Source: Pseudomonadota bacterium (GTDB lineage: Bacteria; Desulfobacterota; Desulfobulbia; Desulfobulbales; Desulfurivibrionaceae). Taken from it: a stretch of DNA of 64,000 bases. The DNA lies in contig JAHJRQ010000013.1 of NCBI GenBank assembly GCA_018830485.1, positions 154,778 through 218,777 on the forward strand. Reading direction: 5' to 3'. Below the pieces are notes generated by a model. That model had not been told where the DNA came from. It saw only the letters and a program-made list of their open reading frames with translations, and did not search any database. Of this stretch, positions 8,301 to 16,691 are shown in pieces. Numbering within the stretch: position 1 is the first letter of the stretch; each line of letters starts with the position of its first letter. The translations under genes were made by a program, and so were the position numbers.

Positions 8301-9469
8301 CCGCTCGCCTCATAGAGTGCGGCGCCGCGCGACAAGTTTTCCAGGTCGGGCCGAGGCTCAAGCCTGAGGCTGCGTCCCAGGGCCATCCCTCCCGGCGTGT
8401 TCCCCAAAACGGCATGGAAGTCGATTACCTGCCGCAGCACCTCTTTATCTTCGGGCTTGAGGGAGATATAGCGTTCAAAATAGGCCAGGGCCTCGGGGAG
8501 ACGGGCAAGGGAGGCATGGATCTGTCCAAGGCGCTTGAGGAGCCTGGGAGAGGAGGGCTCCTTCTCAAGGAGGGGGAGAAGATGGGCCAAGGCATCCTCC
8601 CCTTTGCCGCCCTTCAGATAGTAGGCGGTCAACCGTTCCTTTGCCTCGGCGCTCTTGGAGATGTGGGCCAAACGCTGCCAGTACTCAACCGCCTGGCTCT
8701 CAAACCCGGATTTGTCATACGTCTGGGCTGTTTTAAGCAGGATTGCCGGGTCGGCCTGATTTTCCCGGGCCAGGACGGTGAAATGCGTTCTGGCCTTGTC
8801 ATAGGCGCCCATCTCGTAATAGAGATTGCCCAGTTCTTCCCGCAAAGCGAGCCGGGCCGGCTCCCGCTGAAGGAGGGTTTCCAGCATGGCCGCGGCCTCT
8901 CCTTTTTTTTGCTGGGCAAGAAGGGCAAAAGCCGCTCCCCGCAAGGCCTGGAGATTGCCGGGCTCCCGCTGGAGAACCTTCTTGTACAGCGCTTCGGCCC
9001 GGGCGGCATTATTCCGCCCTCGGCTCACCTCGGCCAAGGCGAACAGATACTGCACATTCCGGGGAGCACCCTCAACCAGCAACTCAAGATGGGGAAGAGC
9101 GCCTTCCTCGCGCTTCAGTTGCAGGAAAATGGTAACCAATTCCCACCGGGCAGCCTCGAGTCCCTCCCGCATGGTCAGCAACGTCTCATAGACCGGCGCC
9201 GCCTCGATAAGCCTGCCGTTGCGCGCCAGCTCCCGCCCCTGGTCCCACAGAGCCTTCCAGGCGACATCCTTGTCCTCCTTGAGTCGGATGGTTCGCGCCG
9301 GCACGACCTCTTTGCCCCGAGGCACTGCGGACTCCGCCGCCTGGCCGGCCACGGGAAGGAGAAGAGACACAAAGAGGAGAAAGACAGACGCCCGGGCGAT
9401 GTTTCTCGCCCGGAGGAAAGCCGGGGAAAAGCGGACAGGGCAGAGAAAAAGAGGCAATCCGATACGCAT
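5336..9469 (-). CDS. Giant TPR protein with C-terminal outer-membrane barrel
   Basis: This protein of 1377 residues begins with a basic stretch and a hydrophobic segment ending AGQAAES, a probable signal peptide after about residue 45. About 900 residues of tetratricopeptide repeats follow, for example AALYKKVLQREPGNLQALRG and LAYFERYISLKPEDKEVLRQ. The last 330 residues (from about RAALGYGYLREEG) alternate aromatic and polar residues in beta-strand style and end in a terminal aromatic residue (IYRW), consistent with an outer-membrane barrel. This layout resembles exopolysaccharide exporters such as PgaA, BcsC and PelB. No glycosyltransferase or synthase is adjacent, so a specific polymer cannot be named. 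Function in envelope transport or secretion is inference; the domain order is visible. Confidence 0.75.
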   Translation of the reverse strand: MRIGLPLFLCPVRFSPAFLRARNIARASVFLLFVSLLLPVAGQAAESAVPRGKEVVPARTIRLKEDKDVAWKALWDQGRELARNGRLIEAAPVYETLLTMREGLEAARWELVTIFLQLKREEGALPHLELLVEGAPRNVQYLFALAEVSRGRNNAARAEALYKKVLQREPGNLQALRGAAFALLAQQKKGEAAAMLETLLQREPARLALREELGNLYYEMGAYDKARTHFTVLARENQADPAILLKTAQTYDKSGFESQAVEYWQRLAHISKSAEAKERLTAYYLKGGKGEDALAHLLPLLEKEPSSPRLLKRLGQIHASLARLPEALAYFERYISLKPEDKEVLRQVIDFHAVLGNTPGGMALGRSLRLEPRPDLENLSRGAALYEASGELREAVALYDQILAVTPDDPEILAKRAKVLLASGNEEEASAMWGHLARREKLLEVLEVLVRMEPRNATVLKKLAGMYLDRGELAKSLEIFSRLEALGVRTPEVLAGQALACEGLDRSAKALSLYEQLPDGADATGEFRLRCVLLAGELGLLRKTQSHLARLQEKFPELYASPQTQLHIAKALNAAAAQGAAREYYTGILAQDQVGDELTMAAFLGLSETYRQNGLPYEAEQVLRQAYLRYPRDSAVLARLFALALQEKHFAEARVWLGQLAQQDSNVARQGAGAARMIGPLAQEVSDPRLLWARLLAAEGATGDAVKLARQVVRELPESTENKLLLARLLLADGQYGEAEEVAGSVSGQGGKPEAGLLLLRIYRAQGKSGAEKALFQRILTESAQDHGLALDLLQAMAEEGLIAELCERADLAGRQYPESVSIRSLAASAREANGEVGPAIELWQSIVRDFPEQEFAVVRLAHLFFHHGRFAEARAVTERFPQGTLRPDMLLLKARILWAEYEWEKSVAMYDGFLQPTVADSIVALARERKVPLPQPEEPGVWTRLTVAESARQTVTDGLMAPTAVLESGERAMALNRMAVGFYAQYRWQKQFSLEKTARQAVLRREYLAAANYFRELLREYPAEASLQFDLAGIYSRFGQLGHEAALYEDIGAAGGEFPGLAEARERNELKRQPRAALGYGYLREEGRSGYKAIRKSWEGASLQYSPYLQHDLAVNLARLDYQDPGGTGKIRGNRAFVSYAANINEHLLLRGGAGAEVLENSRPDTALVELAAEGRLGDRVTGILSYGRDVKHDTLASLSRNIVQQDYKADFVLDMVPSVQAGGGYLFSDFSDNNTMKGYDVWAAYLLFFDPAFLKFSYTYDFKDTAAGRGDGVLLADGFGASDHPYWTPMNYWQNRFAVYFRHQLSDDQFRRGVPRYYDLEYAVVYDEMGYAMQTWKGGFFVEYAPQVIFSATTELTSGPDYRAKEFFLSAIYRW

Positions 9470-9538
9470 CAGCAGGGGTGTCCTTTTGGCAACCGTAAAA
9501 AGGACCGGCTTAAAAAGCAGACGAGAAATGGAACAGCG

Positions 9539-10732
9539 TTACCGTCTGTAAAATTCGGCAATCTTTTCCACGACAAAATCTTGCATCTCGCCCGTGAGCT
9601 CAGGAAAGATGGGCAAGGCCAGGGTCTCCCGCGAAGCCCGCTCCGCTTCGGGAAACGAGACATCCTCGTAGCCAAGGCCGGCAACACATCCCTGCCGGTG
9701 GAGGGGAATGGGGTAATAGATCTCCGCCCCGACGTCATGACTGTGAAGATGGTTGAGCAGTCCGTCACGCTCCCTGGCCCGGATGACAAACTGGTTATAG
9801 ATATGATAATCGCCCCCTTCCCCGGCCGCCTTTCCCTCGGCCTCGTATACCGCTTCGGGCAGGGAAACCGCGCCGTTTTCCAGCAGGGTGGTTTGGGCGA
9901 ACAGACGGCGATAGGTTGCGGCATTGCGCCGCCTTGCCCGGTGCCACTCAGGCAACCGGGAGAGTTTTATATCAAGGACCACGGTCTGGATGGGATCGAT
10001 CCGGAAATTCCCCCCCACCACCCCGTGGTGGTACTTGGGCGCCCCGCCATGCACCCGGATTATCCTGAGCCGCTCGGCAAGCTGCGGGTCGTTGCAGGTA
10101 ATCAACCCGCCGTCGCCGATGCCGCCGAGATTCTTGCTGGGAAAAAAGGAAAAACAGCCGGCCTCGCCCATGGAGCCGGCCCGATGCCAGACGGTCCGGC
10201 CGCCGCTCTTCATGGGATAGACGGCGCCGATGGCCTGGGCGGCATCCTCCACCACCGGGAGCCTGTACTGTTCGGCCAGGGCGAGAATCGCCCCCATGTC
10301 CGCGCATTGCCCGTAGAGATGCACCGGGATGATCGCCTTGATCCGCTTCTCCCCCTTGGCATCCCGGGCCAAGGCCTCGGCCATCCGCTCCGGGTCGATA
10401 TTGCAGGTGACCGAATCGATATCGGCAAAAACCGGCCGGGCGCCCAGCCTGAGAATGCAGCCCATGGTGGCGAAAAAGGAATAGGGCGTGGTCAAAACCG
10501 CATCGCCGGGGCCGATGCCCAACCCCATGAGCGCGGCAAGCAGGGCATCGGTGCCGCTGGCAACGCCGATGCCATACCCGGAGCCGCAGTAAGCGGCGAC
10601 ATTTTTTTCAAACTGCTCGACCTTGGGGCCGAGGATGTATTGGGTCGAATCAATGACCTCGGTCACCGCGGCAAGGATCTCGTCACGCAGGGGAGCCATC
10701 TGGCCATGCAAATCTAAAAGAGGAACGCGCAT
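9539..10732 (-). CDS. DegT/DnrJ/EryC1/StrS-family aminotransferase
   Basis: This 397-residue PLP enzyme belongs to the family that transaminates keto sugars for surface polysaccharides and related products. VASGTDALLAALMGLGIGPGD is the cofactor phosphate region, VEDAAQAIGA holds the Asp (D163) that contacts the pyridine nitrogen, and FFPSKNLGGIGDGG holds the Schiff-base lysine K200. Length is typical. It follows the large TPR/barrel gene in position but precedes it in transcription, and both could serve cell-surface glycan, though that is only proximity. Sugar substrate cannot be told from sequence. Confidence 0.9.
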   Translation of the reverse strand: MRVPLLDLHGQMAPLRDEILAAVTEVIDSTQYILGPKVEQFEKNVAAYCGSGYGIGVASGTDALLAALMGLGIGPGDAVLTTPYSFFATMGCILRLGARPVFADIDSVTCNIDPERMAEALARDAKGEKRIKAIIPVHLYGQCADMGAILALAEQYRLPVVEDAAQAIGAVYPMKSGGRTVWHRAGSMGEAGCFSFFPSKNLGGIGDGGLITCNDPQLAERLRIIRVHGGAPKYHHGVVGGNFRIDPIQTVVLDIKLSRLPEWHRARRRNAATYRRLFAQTTLLENGAVSLPEAVYEAEGKAAGEGGDYHIYNQFVIRARERDGLLNHLHSHDVGAEIYYPIPLHRQGCVAGLGYEDVSFPEAERASRETLALPIFPELTGEMQDFVVEKIAEFYRR

Positions 10733-10780
10733 ATGTCTTTTCCAGGTATCGCCGCAGACGGCGAGGGCGCCGGCCCACGG

Positions 10781-11758
10781 CTATGAACGCCAGGGGTTGA
10801 GAAATTCCGCAAGGAAATCCTTGATGTCAGGCACTTCCTTCTCAAAATACTCCCGCATCTTTTTCAAGAGATTGGCTTCGATCTGCCGCACCCGTTCCCG
10901 GGAGATGTCAAACTTGTCGGCAATATCCTGCAGGGTAAGGGGCTCGTCGCTGAGCAACCGGCTGGCCAGGATGGCCTTTTCCTTGTCGTTTAGGGTCTCG
11001 CGCAGCTTGTCGAGAACCGTGGACATCCACTCCTGCACTTCCTTTTCCGCCACCCGCTCTTCCACGGTGGGCCCGACCATGGGCAGAAAATTCTTCTGCT
11101 CCTCGTCGGAGCCTTCCCGCACCGGACTTTCCAGGGAGACATCCCAGTTGTCCATGCGCTGGCTCATCTCAATGACTTCGCTTTCCTTGACATTGAGGCG
11201 CTGGGCCAGCAATTTGACCTCCGGCGCAAAGCCCTGCGATTCTAGCAGTTTTTTTTCTTTATTCAAGCTGAAAAACAGTTTGCGCTGGGCCTGGGTGGTG
11301 CCGATCTTAACCAGCCGCCAGTTATCCATGATGAATTTAAGGATATATGCCCGGATCCAGTACGCGGCATAATAGGAAAACTTCACCTGCCGGTAGGGAT
11401 CGAATTTCTTCACCGCCTGCACCAACCCGACATTGCCCTCCTGGATGAGATCGAGGAAGTTCTGCATCCAGTACTTCTGGAAATCCATGGCCACCTTGAC
11501 CACTAGCCGCAGATTGGAGGTGACCAGCTTGTAGGCCGCCTCCGGGTCGCCGGTTTCCTGAAAATGGCGAGCCAGCGCATCGGTCTCTTCCCGGGTCATG
11601 AGCTTGTACTGGCTGATTTCCTGGAGATAGCGATGCAGGCCCGCGTTGCCCAGGGCCGGAAGATTGTCATCATCCGACAGGGCGACAAGGGGATGCAGCA
11701 TTTCCTGCGCATCCTCTTCTTCATCGAGTATCTCAAGGACTTCCGGGTCTTCTTTCAT
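10781..11758 (-). CDS. rpoH: Heat-shock sigma factor (sigma-32 type)
   Basis: This 325-residue sigma-70 family factor shows region 1.2/2.1 (LHRYLQEISQYKLMTREE), the core-binding and -10 recognition regions (NFLDLIQEGNVGLVQAVKKF, FSYYAAYWIRAYILKFIMDN) and region 4.2 (LTLQDIADKFDISRERVRQI). Between regions 2 and 3 lies QRKLFFSLN, matching the RpoH box (QRKLFFNLR) that distinguishes sigma-32 from other group 3 factors. An acidic N-terminal extension of about 40 residues precedes region 1.2. The start is the ATG at 11758; the upstream open frame lacks similarity. It would direct expression of chaperones and proteases such as ftsH. Confidence 0.88.
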   Translation of the reverse strand: MKEDPEVLEILDEEEDAQEMLHPLVALSDDDNLPALGNAGLHRYLQEISQYKLMTREETDALARHFQETGDPEAAYKLVTSNLRLVVKVAMDFQKYWMQNFLDLIQEGNVGLVQAVKKFDPYRQVKFSYYAAYWIRAYILKFIMDNWRLVKIGTTQAQRKLFFSLNKEKKLLESQGFAPEVKLLAQRLNVKESEVIEMSQRMDNWDVSLESPVREGSDEEQKNFLPMVGPTVEERVAEKEVQEWMSTVLDKLRETLNDKEKAILASRLLSDEPLTLQDIADKFDISRERVRQIEANLLKKMREYFEKEVPDIKDFLAEFLNPWRS

Positions 11759-12020
11759 GGGGGTTATTATTAATAGAACCGTGCCAAAGGTCAATCTCTT
11801 TCCACAGCTCTTTCCACAGCGGTCGTCACCTTTCCCGCCTCGCCGTGAGCCTGCCGGCAGCCCCAAGGGGGCGAAATTCCTTTTTAAAATTGCCAAGGCT
11901 ACCTTTTTATGATAGATAGCCTCTTCTGTGGGAGCAGGATATTTTTTCCGCCCATTTCCATGATTCTGATACAGTACAATAACCGCCCGACCGAAAAAAC
12001 AGGACTTCCCCGGCTTGCCC

Positions 12021-13814
12021 ATGGAAAACATTCGAAATTTCAGCATCATCGCCCACATCGACCACGGAAAATCCACCCTGGCCGACCGCTTCATCCAGCT
12101 CTGCGGCATGGTTACCGACCGCCAGTTCCACGATCAGCTTCTGGACAGCATGGATATCGAACGGGAGCGCGGCATCACCATCAAAAGCCAGGCGATCTGC
12201 CTGCCGTACCGGGCCAAGAACGGCAAAGATTACATCCTTAACCTCGTTGATACCCCGGGCCACGTCGATTTCAGCTACGAGGTCTCCCGAGCCCTGGCCT
12301 CCTGCGAGGGAGCGCTGCTGCTGGTTGACGCGGCACAGGGCATCGAGGCCCAGACCCTGGCCAACCTCTACCTGGCCATGGAGAACAACCTGGAAGTGAT
12401 TCCGGTGATCAACAAGATCGATCTCCCCTCCGCCGACCCGGAGGGGGTTGCCCTGCAGATCGAGGAAGACCTCGGCCTGGACGCCACCCACATCCAGTTC
12501 TGTTCGGCAAAAACCGGCAAGGGCGTCGATACGGTGCTGGAAGCGGTGGTCAACCTCCTGCCGCCGCCCGCGGGCGACCCGGAAAAACCGCTGGAGGCCC
12601 TGATCTTTGACGCCTTCTACGATCCGTTCCGGGGGACCATCATCTCCTGCCGCCTCTTTGAAGGACGGATCAAGGCCGGGGACACCATCCTCTTCATGTC
12701 CAACAACGCCGCCTACCGGGTCGAGGAGGTGGGATTCTTCCGCCTGACCCGCGAAACGCAAAAAGAATTGAGCGCGGGCCAGGTCGGTTACATCATCGCC
12801 GGAATCAAGAACATCACCGACACCCGGGCTGGCGACACCATTACCCTCAAAGACCGGCCCTGCGCCAAAGCCTTGCCCGGGTTCCAGGAGATCAAGCAGG
12901 TGGTGTTTTCCTCCATCTATCCCGTCTCCACCGACGACTACGAAACCCTGGCCACGGCCATCGAAAAGCTGACCTTGAACGACGCCTCCCTCTCCTTTCA
13001 GAAGGATTCGTCCACCGCCCTGGGCTTCGGCTTCCGCTGCGGCTTCCTGGGGTTGCTCCATCTGGAGGTGGTGCAGGAGCGATTGGAGCGGGAATTCGAC
13101 CTCTCGCTGATCCTCACCGTGCCTTCGGTGAACTACCATATCTTCCTTAAAGACGGGACCATGAAAGAGGTGGACAATCCGGCCTACTACCCGGACCCCA
13201 CGACCATCGATCGCATCGAGGAGCCCTTTATCAAAGCGACCATCCTCATCCCGGAACGCTACATGGGGGTGGTGATGACTCTCTGCATGGAGCGGCGCGG
13301 CGAGAACACCCACCACCACTACCCCATGCCCGGCCGGATCGAGTTCACCTGCGAGGTGCCCCTGGCTGAGATCATCTACGACTTCTACGACCGGCTCAAA
13401 TCCATCACCCAGGGGTACGGCTCCTTTGATTATGATCTCCTGGATTACCGGGAAAGCGATCTGGTCAAGCTGGACATCCTGGTGAACGGCGAGCGGGTGG
13501 ACGCGCTTTCCCAGTTGGTGCACCGCAACAACGCCAGGGCGCGCGGCCTCCATGCCTGCGAGAAGCTGAAAGAGGAGATCCCGCGCCAGATGTTCAAGAT
13601 CGCCATCCAGGCGGCGGTGGGGGGCAACATCATCGGCAGGGAAACCATCTCCGCCCTGCGCAAGGATGTTTTGGCGAAATGCTACGGCGGCGACATCAGC
13701 CGCAAGCGGAAACTGCTTGAGAAACAGAAGGCCGGGAAAAAACGGATGAAAACCGTGGGCAACGTGGAGATCCCGCAGAGCGCCTTCCTGGCTGTGCTCA
13801 AGTCGGACCAGTAA
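12021..13814 (+). CDS. lepA: Elongation factor 4 (LepA)
   Basis: This 597-residue translational GTPase acts on stalled ribosomes by back-translocation. G motifs are intact: AHIDHGKST (G1), ERGITIKS (G2), DTPGHVDF (G3), [10 protein letters not shown] (G4). The LepA-specific C-terminal domain is present, with [19 protein letters not shown] and the terminal [19 protein letters not shown]. The frame opens at a TTG six bases earlier, but the ATG at 12021 gives the standard start [16 protein letters not shown]. It is divergent from rpoH across a gap of about 260 bp that must carry both promoters. Confidence 0.96.
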   Translation: MENIRNFSIIAHIDHGKSTLADRFIQLCGMVTDRQFHDQLLDSMDIERERGITIKSQAICLPYRAKNGKDYILNLVDTPGHVDFSYEVSRALASCEGALLLVDAAQGIEAQTLANLYLAMENNLEVIPVINKIDLPSADPEGVALQIEEDLGLDATHIQFCSAKTGKGVDTVLEAVVNLLPPPAGDPEKPLEALIFDAFYDPFRGTIISCRLFEGRIKAGDTILFMSNNAAYRVEEVGFFRLTRETQKELSAGQVGYIIAGIKNITDTRAGDTITLKDRPCAKALPGFQEIKQVVFSSIYPVSTDDYETLATAIEKLTLNDASLSFQKDSSTALGFGFRCGFLGLLHLEVVQERLEREFDLSLILTVPSVNYHIFLKDGTMKEVDNPAYYPDPTTIDRIEEPFIKATILIPERYMGVVMTLCMERRGENTHHHYPMPGRIEFTCEVPLAEIIYDFYDRLKSITQGYGSFDYDLLDYRESDLVKLDILVNGERVDALSQLVHRNNARARGLHACEKLKEEIPRQMFKIAIQAAVGGNIIGRETISALRKDVLAKCYGGDISRKRKLLEKQKAGKKRMKTVGNVEIPQSAFLAVLKSDQ

Positions 13815-13838
13815 GTGGGCCGCCGGACAAACCCCGTT

Positions 13839-14114
13839 TCAATCCATTCGTCCCGGGCATTGCGTGGCAAGCACACACTCAATCTTGCGCTCCATGATCT
13901 CCCGGACTTCCGCTTCGCTCAAGGCTGCGTTTTTCTCTTTTGAGACAAAGACGATGCAGTCCTTGCAGACATTGAGCGCGCTGCGGTAATCGTCCAGCTC
14001 CTCGGCAACCTCCCAGCAGGGCCTGGTTTCAAGGCCCTGCTTCCAGGCCAGACAGTTCTCCTCGCTTCCGCAGCGGGTAATCTGCCAACAATGCCATTCT
14101 TCCTGTATTATCAT
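13839..14114 (-). CDS. Small cysteine-rich protein with CW-x4-C motifs
   Basis: This 91-residue protein of unknown function is dominated by spaced cysteines: CWQITRCGSEENC near residue 8, PCWEVAEE, and NVCKDCIVF. Paired CxxC and CWxxxxC motifs suggest metal or Fe-S binding. Similar CWEV cysteine clusters occur in two signalling proteins of this window, the kinase at 33314 and the MerR protein at 55738. I selected the ATG at 14114 because AAGAGG lies nine bases before it; the frame extends ten codons further. It is convergent with lepA and lies downstream of engB. No signal peptide is seen. Confidence 0.65.
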   Translation of the reverse strand: MIIQEEWHCWQITRCGSEENCLAWKQGLETRPCWEVAEELDDYRSALNVCKDCIVFVSKEKNAALSEAEVREIMERKIECVLATQCPGRMD

Positions 14115-14197
14115 GGTGTACATCCTCTTTACTTCCCAACACAAAAGGAAAGCCCCAGGCCAAAAGCCAGCGGCGGCATCATCACGATCGGAAAAAA

Positions 14198-14794
14198 CTA
14201 CCCCAAGAAGGTGGCGATTGCCGCCACTAAATCGTCCTTCCCCTCACCGGTTTTCGCGGAAAAGAGCACCCGCTCCTGTTTGCTCAGGCCGAGGGCGGCA
14301 TCGAGATTCGCGGCCTGCTTGGCCTGCTCGTTGTTGGAAAGCTTGTCCCGCTTGGTATAGACGATGAGAAAAGGGCGGCCCCGCATCCTGAGCCATTCGA
14401 CCAGTTCCCGGTCCTGGCTCTTCAGGAGATGCCTCAGGTCGATCAACACCACCACGCAGCGCAGGGTCGGGCTGTTGGACAGGTAGTCGGTCACCAGCTC
14501 CTGCCAGTCGTCCTGGAGTTTTTTGGAGACTCGGGCAAAGCCGTATCCCGGCAGGTCGACCAGGTAAAGCTTTTCGTCAACGATAAAATAGTTGAGGCTC
14601 TGGGTCTTGCCCGGCCGGGCGCTGACCTTGACCAAACCCTTGCGGTTCACCAGCCGGTTGATCAGGCTGGACTTGCCCACATTGGAGCGCCCGGCAAAGG
14701 CGATTTCCGGCAGGGATTCCTCGGGCAGTTGCGCCATCTTGAAGGCGCTTTTCACAAATTCGATCTTCGCGTAATTCACGGCAGAGTCGGTCAC
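14198..14794 (-). CDS. engB: Ribosome biogenesis GTPase EngB/YsxC
   Basis: This 198-residue GTPase is needed for 50S ribosome assembly. Motifs are GRSNVGKSSLIN (G1), SARPGKTQSLNYF (G2), LVDLPGYGFARV (G3), YTKRDKLS (G4) and FSAKTGEG (G5), all as in EngB. The likely start is the GTG at 14794, five bases after GGGAG. The open frame continues to 14821, but that extension (MFTCCQG) lies in the end of an inverted-repeat element and is not family-like. The repeat thus sits immediately upstream of the gene, between it and hisG, and may have displaced or supplied its promoter. Confidence 0.93.
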   Translation of the reverse strand: MTDSAVNYAKIEFVKSAFKMAQLPEESLPEIAFAGRSNVGKSSLINRLVNRKGLVKVSARPGKTQSLNYFIVDEKLYLVDLPGYGFARVSKKLQDDWQELVTDYLSNSPTLRCVVVLIDLRHLLKSQDRELVEWLRMRGRPFLIVYTKRDKLSNNEQAKQAANLDAALGLSKQERVLFSAKTGEGKDDLVAAIATFLG

Positions 14795-14811
14795 ATTTTC
14801 TCCCTGGCAAC

Positions 14812-14922
14812 ATGTAAACATTCAGCAGCACCACATCTGCTTTGTCATCGGCCTGTTCGCATAGGCGGGCTATAGCTCGCAGGCCTCTTTCGCGCATCTG
14901 CGGCACCGCTGAATGTTTACAT
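14812..14922. repeat. MITE-like inverted-repeat element, copy 2
   Basis: Perfect 15-bp terminal inverted repeats, ATGTAAACATTCAGC (14812-14826) and GCTGAATGTTTACAT (14908-14922), enclose a short interior. The interior matches, in order, blocks of the element at 2152-2319 (CAGCAGCACC-CATCTGCTT, GTCATCGGC, CAGGCCTCTTT, CATCTGCG). This copy is about 57 bp shorter, so the family varies internally while keeping its ends. Confidence 0.75.
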
Positions 14923-15014
14923 TCCAGCGGTTGAGCCCCGTTTCTCGTTTCTGGTAAACGAATACGGCAACACAGTCGCCCAGTTCTTGTTTGACAGCCC
15001 TGTCCGGATAAAAA

Positions 15015-15887
15015 TCAGATCACCTTGTTCAAGGAATATTCGATGATGCCTTCGGCGCCGTTTTTCAAAAGCCTTGGGATAAGGTCCCGCACCTCGTGCT
15101 CGGAGATGACCGTTTCCACCGAATACCAATCCGAATGATACAAATGCGCCACGGTGGGCGCGTTCAGGCTGGGCAGAATATTGATCACCTGATCCAGATG
15201 GGTCTGGGGCACGTTCATCTTGAGACCGACGATCTTGTCGGCCCGCAGCGCCCCCTGCAAAAGAAGAGCAATGTTCTCGATCTTCTCGCGCTTCCAGGGA
15301 TCGGCCCAGGCAGCCTTGGAGGCGATGAACTGGGTGTTGGAGGTCATCAGTTCATGGATGATTCGCAGCCCATGGGCCCGGATGGTGCTTTCCGTCTCGG
15401 TGACCTCGACGATGGCGTCGGCCAGGCCCGAAACGACCTTGGCCTCGGTGGCGCCCCAGGAAAAAGTGATATCGACGTTGATCCCCTTTTGGGCAAAGAA
15501 TTTCCGGGTGAAACCCACCAGCTCGGTGGCGATCTTCTTGCCTTCCAGATCCTCAAGCCGCTGGATGCTGGAGTCTCCCGGCACGGCCAGAACCCAACGG
15601 GTCGGCCGCTTGCTGACCTTGGAATAGACCAGGTCGGCCACCACCACGATGTCGGATTCGTTCTCCAGCGTCCAGTCCTTGCCGGTAATCCCTGCGTCCA
15701 GCACGTTTTTCTCCACATATCTGGACATTTCCTGGGGGCGACAGATGGAGCAGGACAGCTCGGGATCATCCACCTCAGGAAAATAATTCCGGGAAGAGAG
15801 TTTGATCCGCCAGCCGGACTTTTCAAAAAGCTCGATGGTCGCCTTTTCCAGGCTGCCCTTGGGTATACCCAGTTTCAAGATGTTCAT
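15015..15887 (-). CDS. hisG: ATP phosphoribosyltransferase, long form
   Basis: This 290-residue enzyme catalyses the first step of histidine synthesis, joining ATP and PRPP. It opens [18 protein letters not shown], includes [12 protein letters not shown] and the PRPP-binding stretch [17 protein letters not shown]. The additional 75-residue C-terminal domain ([20 protein letters not shown] onward) is the regulatory HisG_C domain, which makes this the hexameric, histidine-inhibited long form that needs no HisZ. Its start overlaps the hisI stop by four bases (ATGA), so the two are translationally coupled. The rest of the his pathway is elsewhere. Confidence 0.95.
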   Translation of the reverse strand: MNILKLGIPKGSLEKATIELFEKSGWRIKLSSRNYFPEVDDPELSCSICRPQEMSRYVEKNVLDAGITGKDWTLENESDIVVVADLVYSKVSKRPTRWVLAVPGDSSIQRLEDLEGKKIATELVGFTRKFFAQKGINVDITFSWGATEAKVVSGLADAIVEVTETESTIRAHGLRIIHELMTSNTQFIASKAAWADPWKREKIENIALLLQGALRADKIVGLKMNVPQTHLDQVINILPSLNAPTVAHLYHSDWYSVETVISEHEVRDLIPRLLKNGAEGIIEYSLNKVI

Positions 15888-16261
15888 TTGCTATAGACCT
15901 TCCCGGGATCAAAAACCGGCGTATCATTTATTTCAAGCCCGCCGCCCTGCACCTTCCTGAAAAAACAGCTCCGGTACCCCTTGTGACAGGCGGCGCCGCC
16001 CAACTGTTCCACCAGAAAAACCACGGTGTCGGCGTCGCAGTCGACCAGGATCTCTTTTACCAGTTGCACATGCCCGGACGATTCGCCCTTAAGCCACAGC
16101 GTGTTGCGGGAGCGGCTCCAGTAATGAACCTTGCCGGTTTCCAGGGTCTTTTGCCAGGACTCTTCACTGATATAGGCAAGCATGAGAACCTCCCTGGTCA
16201 AGTGGTCCTGGGCAATGGCAGGCAAAAGGCCGCCTCCTTTGTCAAATCGCAGCATGCTCAT
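15884..16261 (-). CDS. hisI: Phosphoribosyl-AMP cyclohydrolase
   Basis: This 125-residue enzyme opens the adenine ring of phosphoribosyl-AMP in histidine synthesis. Metal ligands appear as DCDADTVVF and the zinc cysteines as [32 protein letters not shown] is the substrate region. There is no C-terminal HisE pyrophosphatase domain, so hisE must be separate. The ATG at 16261 is preceded by GGAG with short spacing. It is the first gene of a hisI-hisG pair and the two overlap by four bases. Confidence 0.95.
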   Translation of the reverse strand: MSMLRFDKGGGLLPAIAQDHLTREVLMLAYISEESWQKTLETGKVHYWSRSRNTLWLKGESSGHVQLVKEILVDCDADTVVFLVEQLGGAACHKGYRSCFFRKVQGGGLEINDTPVFDPGKVYSK

Positions 16262-16306
16262 AATTCTCCAACAACGGCAGGCATTGCCTCCTTGCCCTCT
16301 CCGTCC

Positions 16307-16558
16307 TTATCCTCCGCCTTTTTTTTCATCCCCGGCTTTTTCTCCGGCCAGAAAGTGCATCAGGCAGGCGTTTCTGAATGTGCAATACTCCCTGGGCCTT
16401 CGGCAAACAGCCTTGCGGGAATCAACCTTGTCCGTATATTTTTCACAGAGCAGATCCAACGCGCCACCTGAAAAATTCGCAAAATATGCCGATCCCTCTC
16501 TCTTGTCAAGTGGTTGCGGCAACGTCCGGCATGGTGAAACATCCGCTCCGGCCTTCAA
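16307..16558 (-). CDS. Small cysteine-containing protein, unknown function
   Basis: An open frame of up to 83 codons ends 45 bases before hisI. The C-terminal half is protein-like, with CRRPREYCTFRNACLMHFL: four cysteines in a C-x6-C-x5-C pattern with aromatic neighbours. Small proteins with such a Cys-Phe-Arg pattern are familiar to me from Desulfobacterota, but I cannot name a family. The first half is less convincing and the start codon is uncertain; a TTG at 16558 opens the frame, and no clear ribosome binding site decides. It may be the first gene of the hisI-hisG transcript. Confidence 0.45.
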   Translation of the reverse strand: MKAGADVSPCRTLPQPLDKREGSAYFANFSGGALDLLCEKYTDKVDSRKAVCRRPREYCTFRNACLMHFLAGEKAGDEKKGGG

Positions 16559-16691
16559 AAAAAATTAACGTAGCATATCTTCTGGAAAAAGACTATTTTT
16601 TTAGATTTAAGGCATCCGCAGAAATACACATCCCAGGGTGCCACTTATTATTTTTTGCTCTGTTTTTTCAACAAGATAAAGCCGAACCCCC

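Noticed and set aside
11907..13553. A 548-residue minus-strand open frame across lepA
   Set aside because: It is antisense to lepA with a His/Gly/Val-rich composition typical of shadow frames and has no ribosome site.
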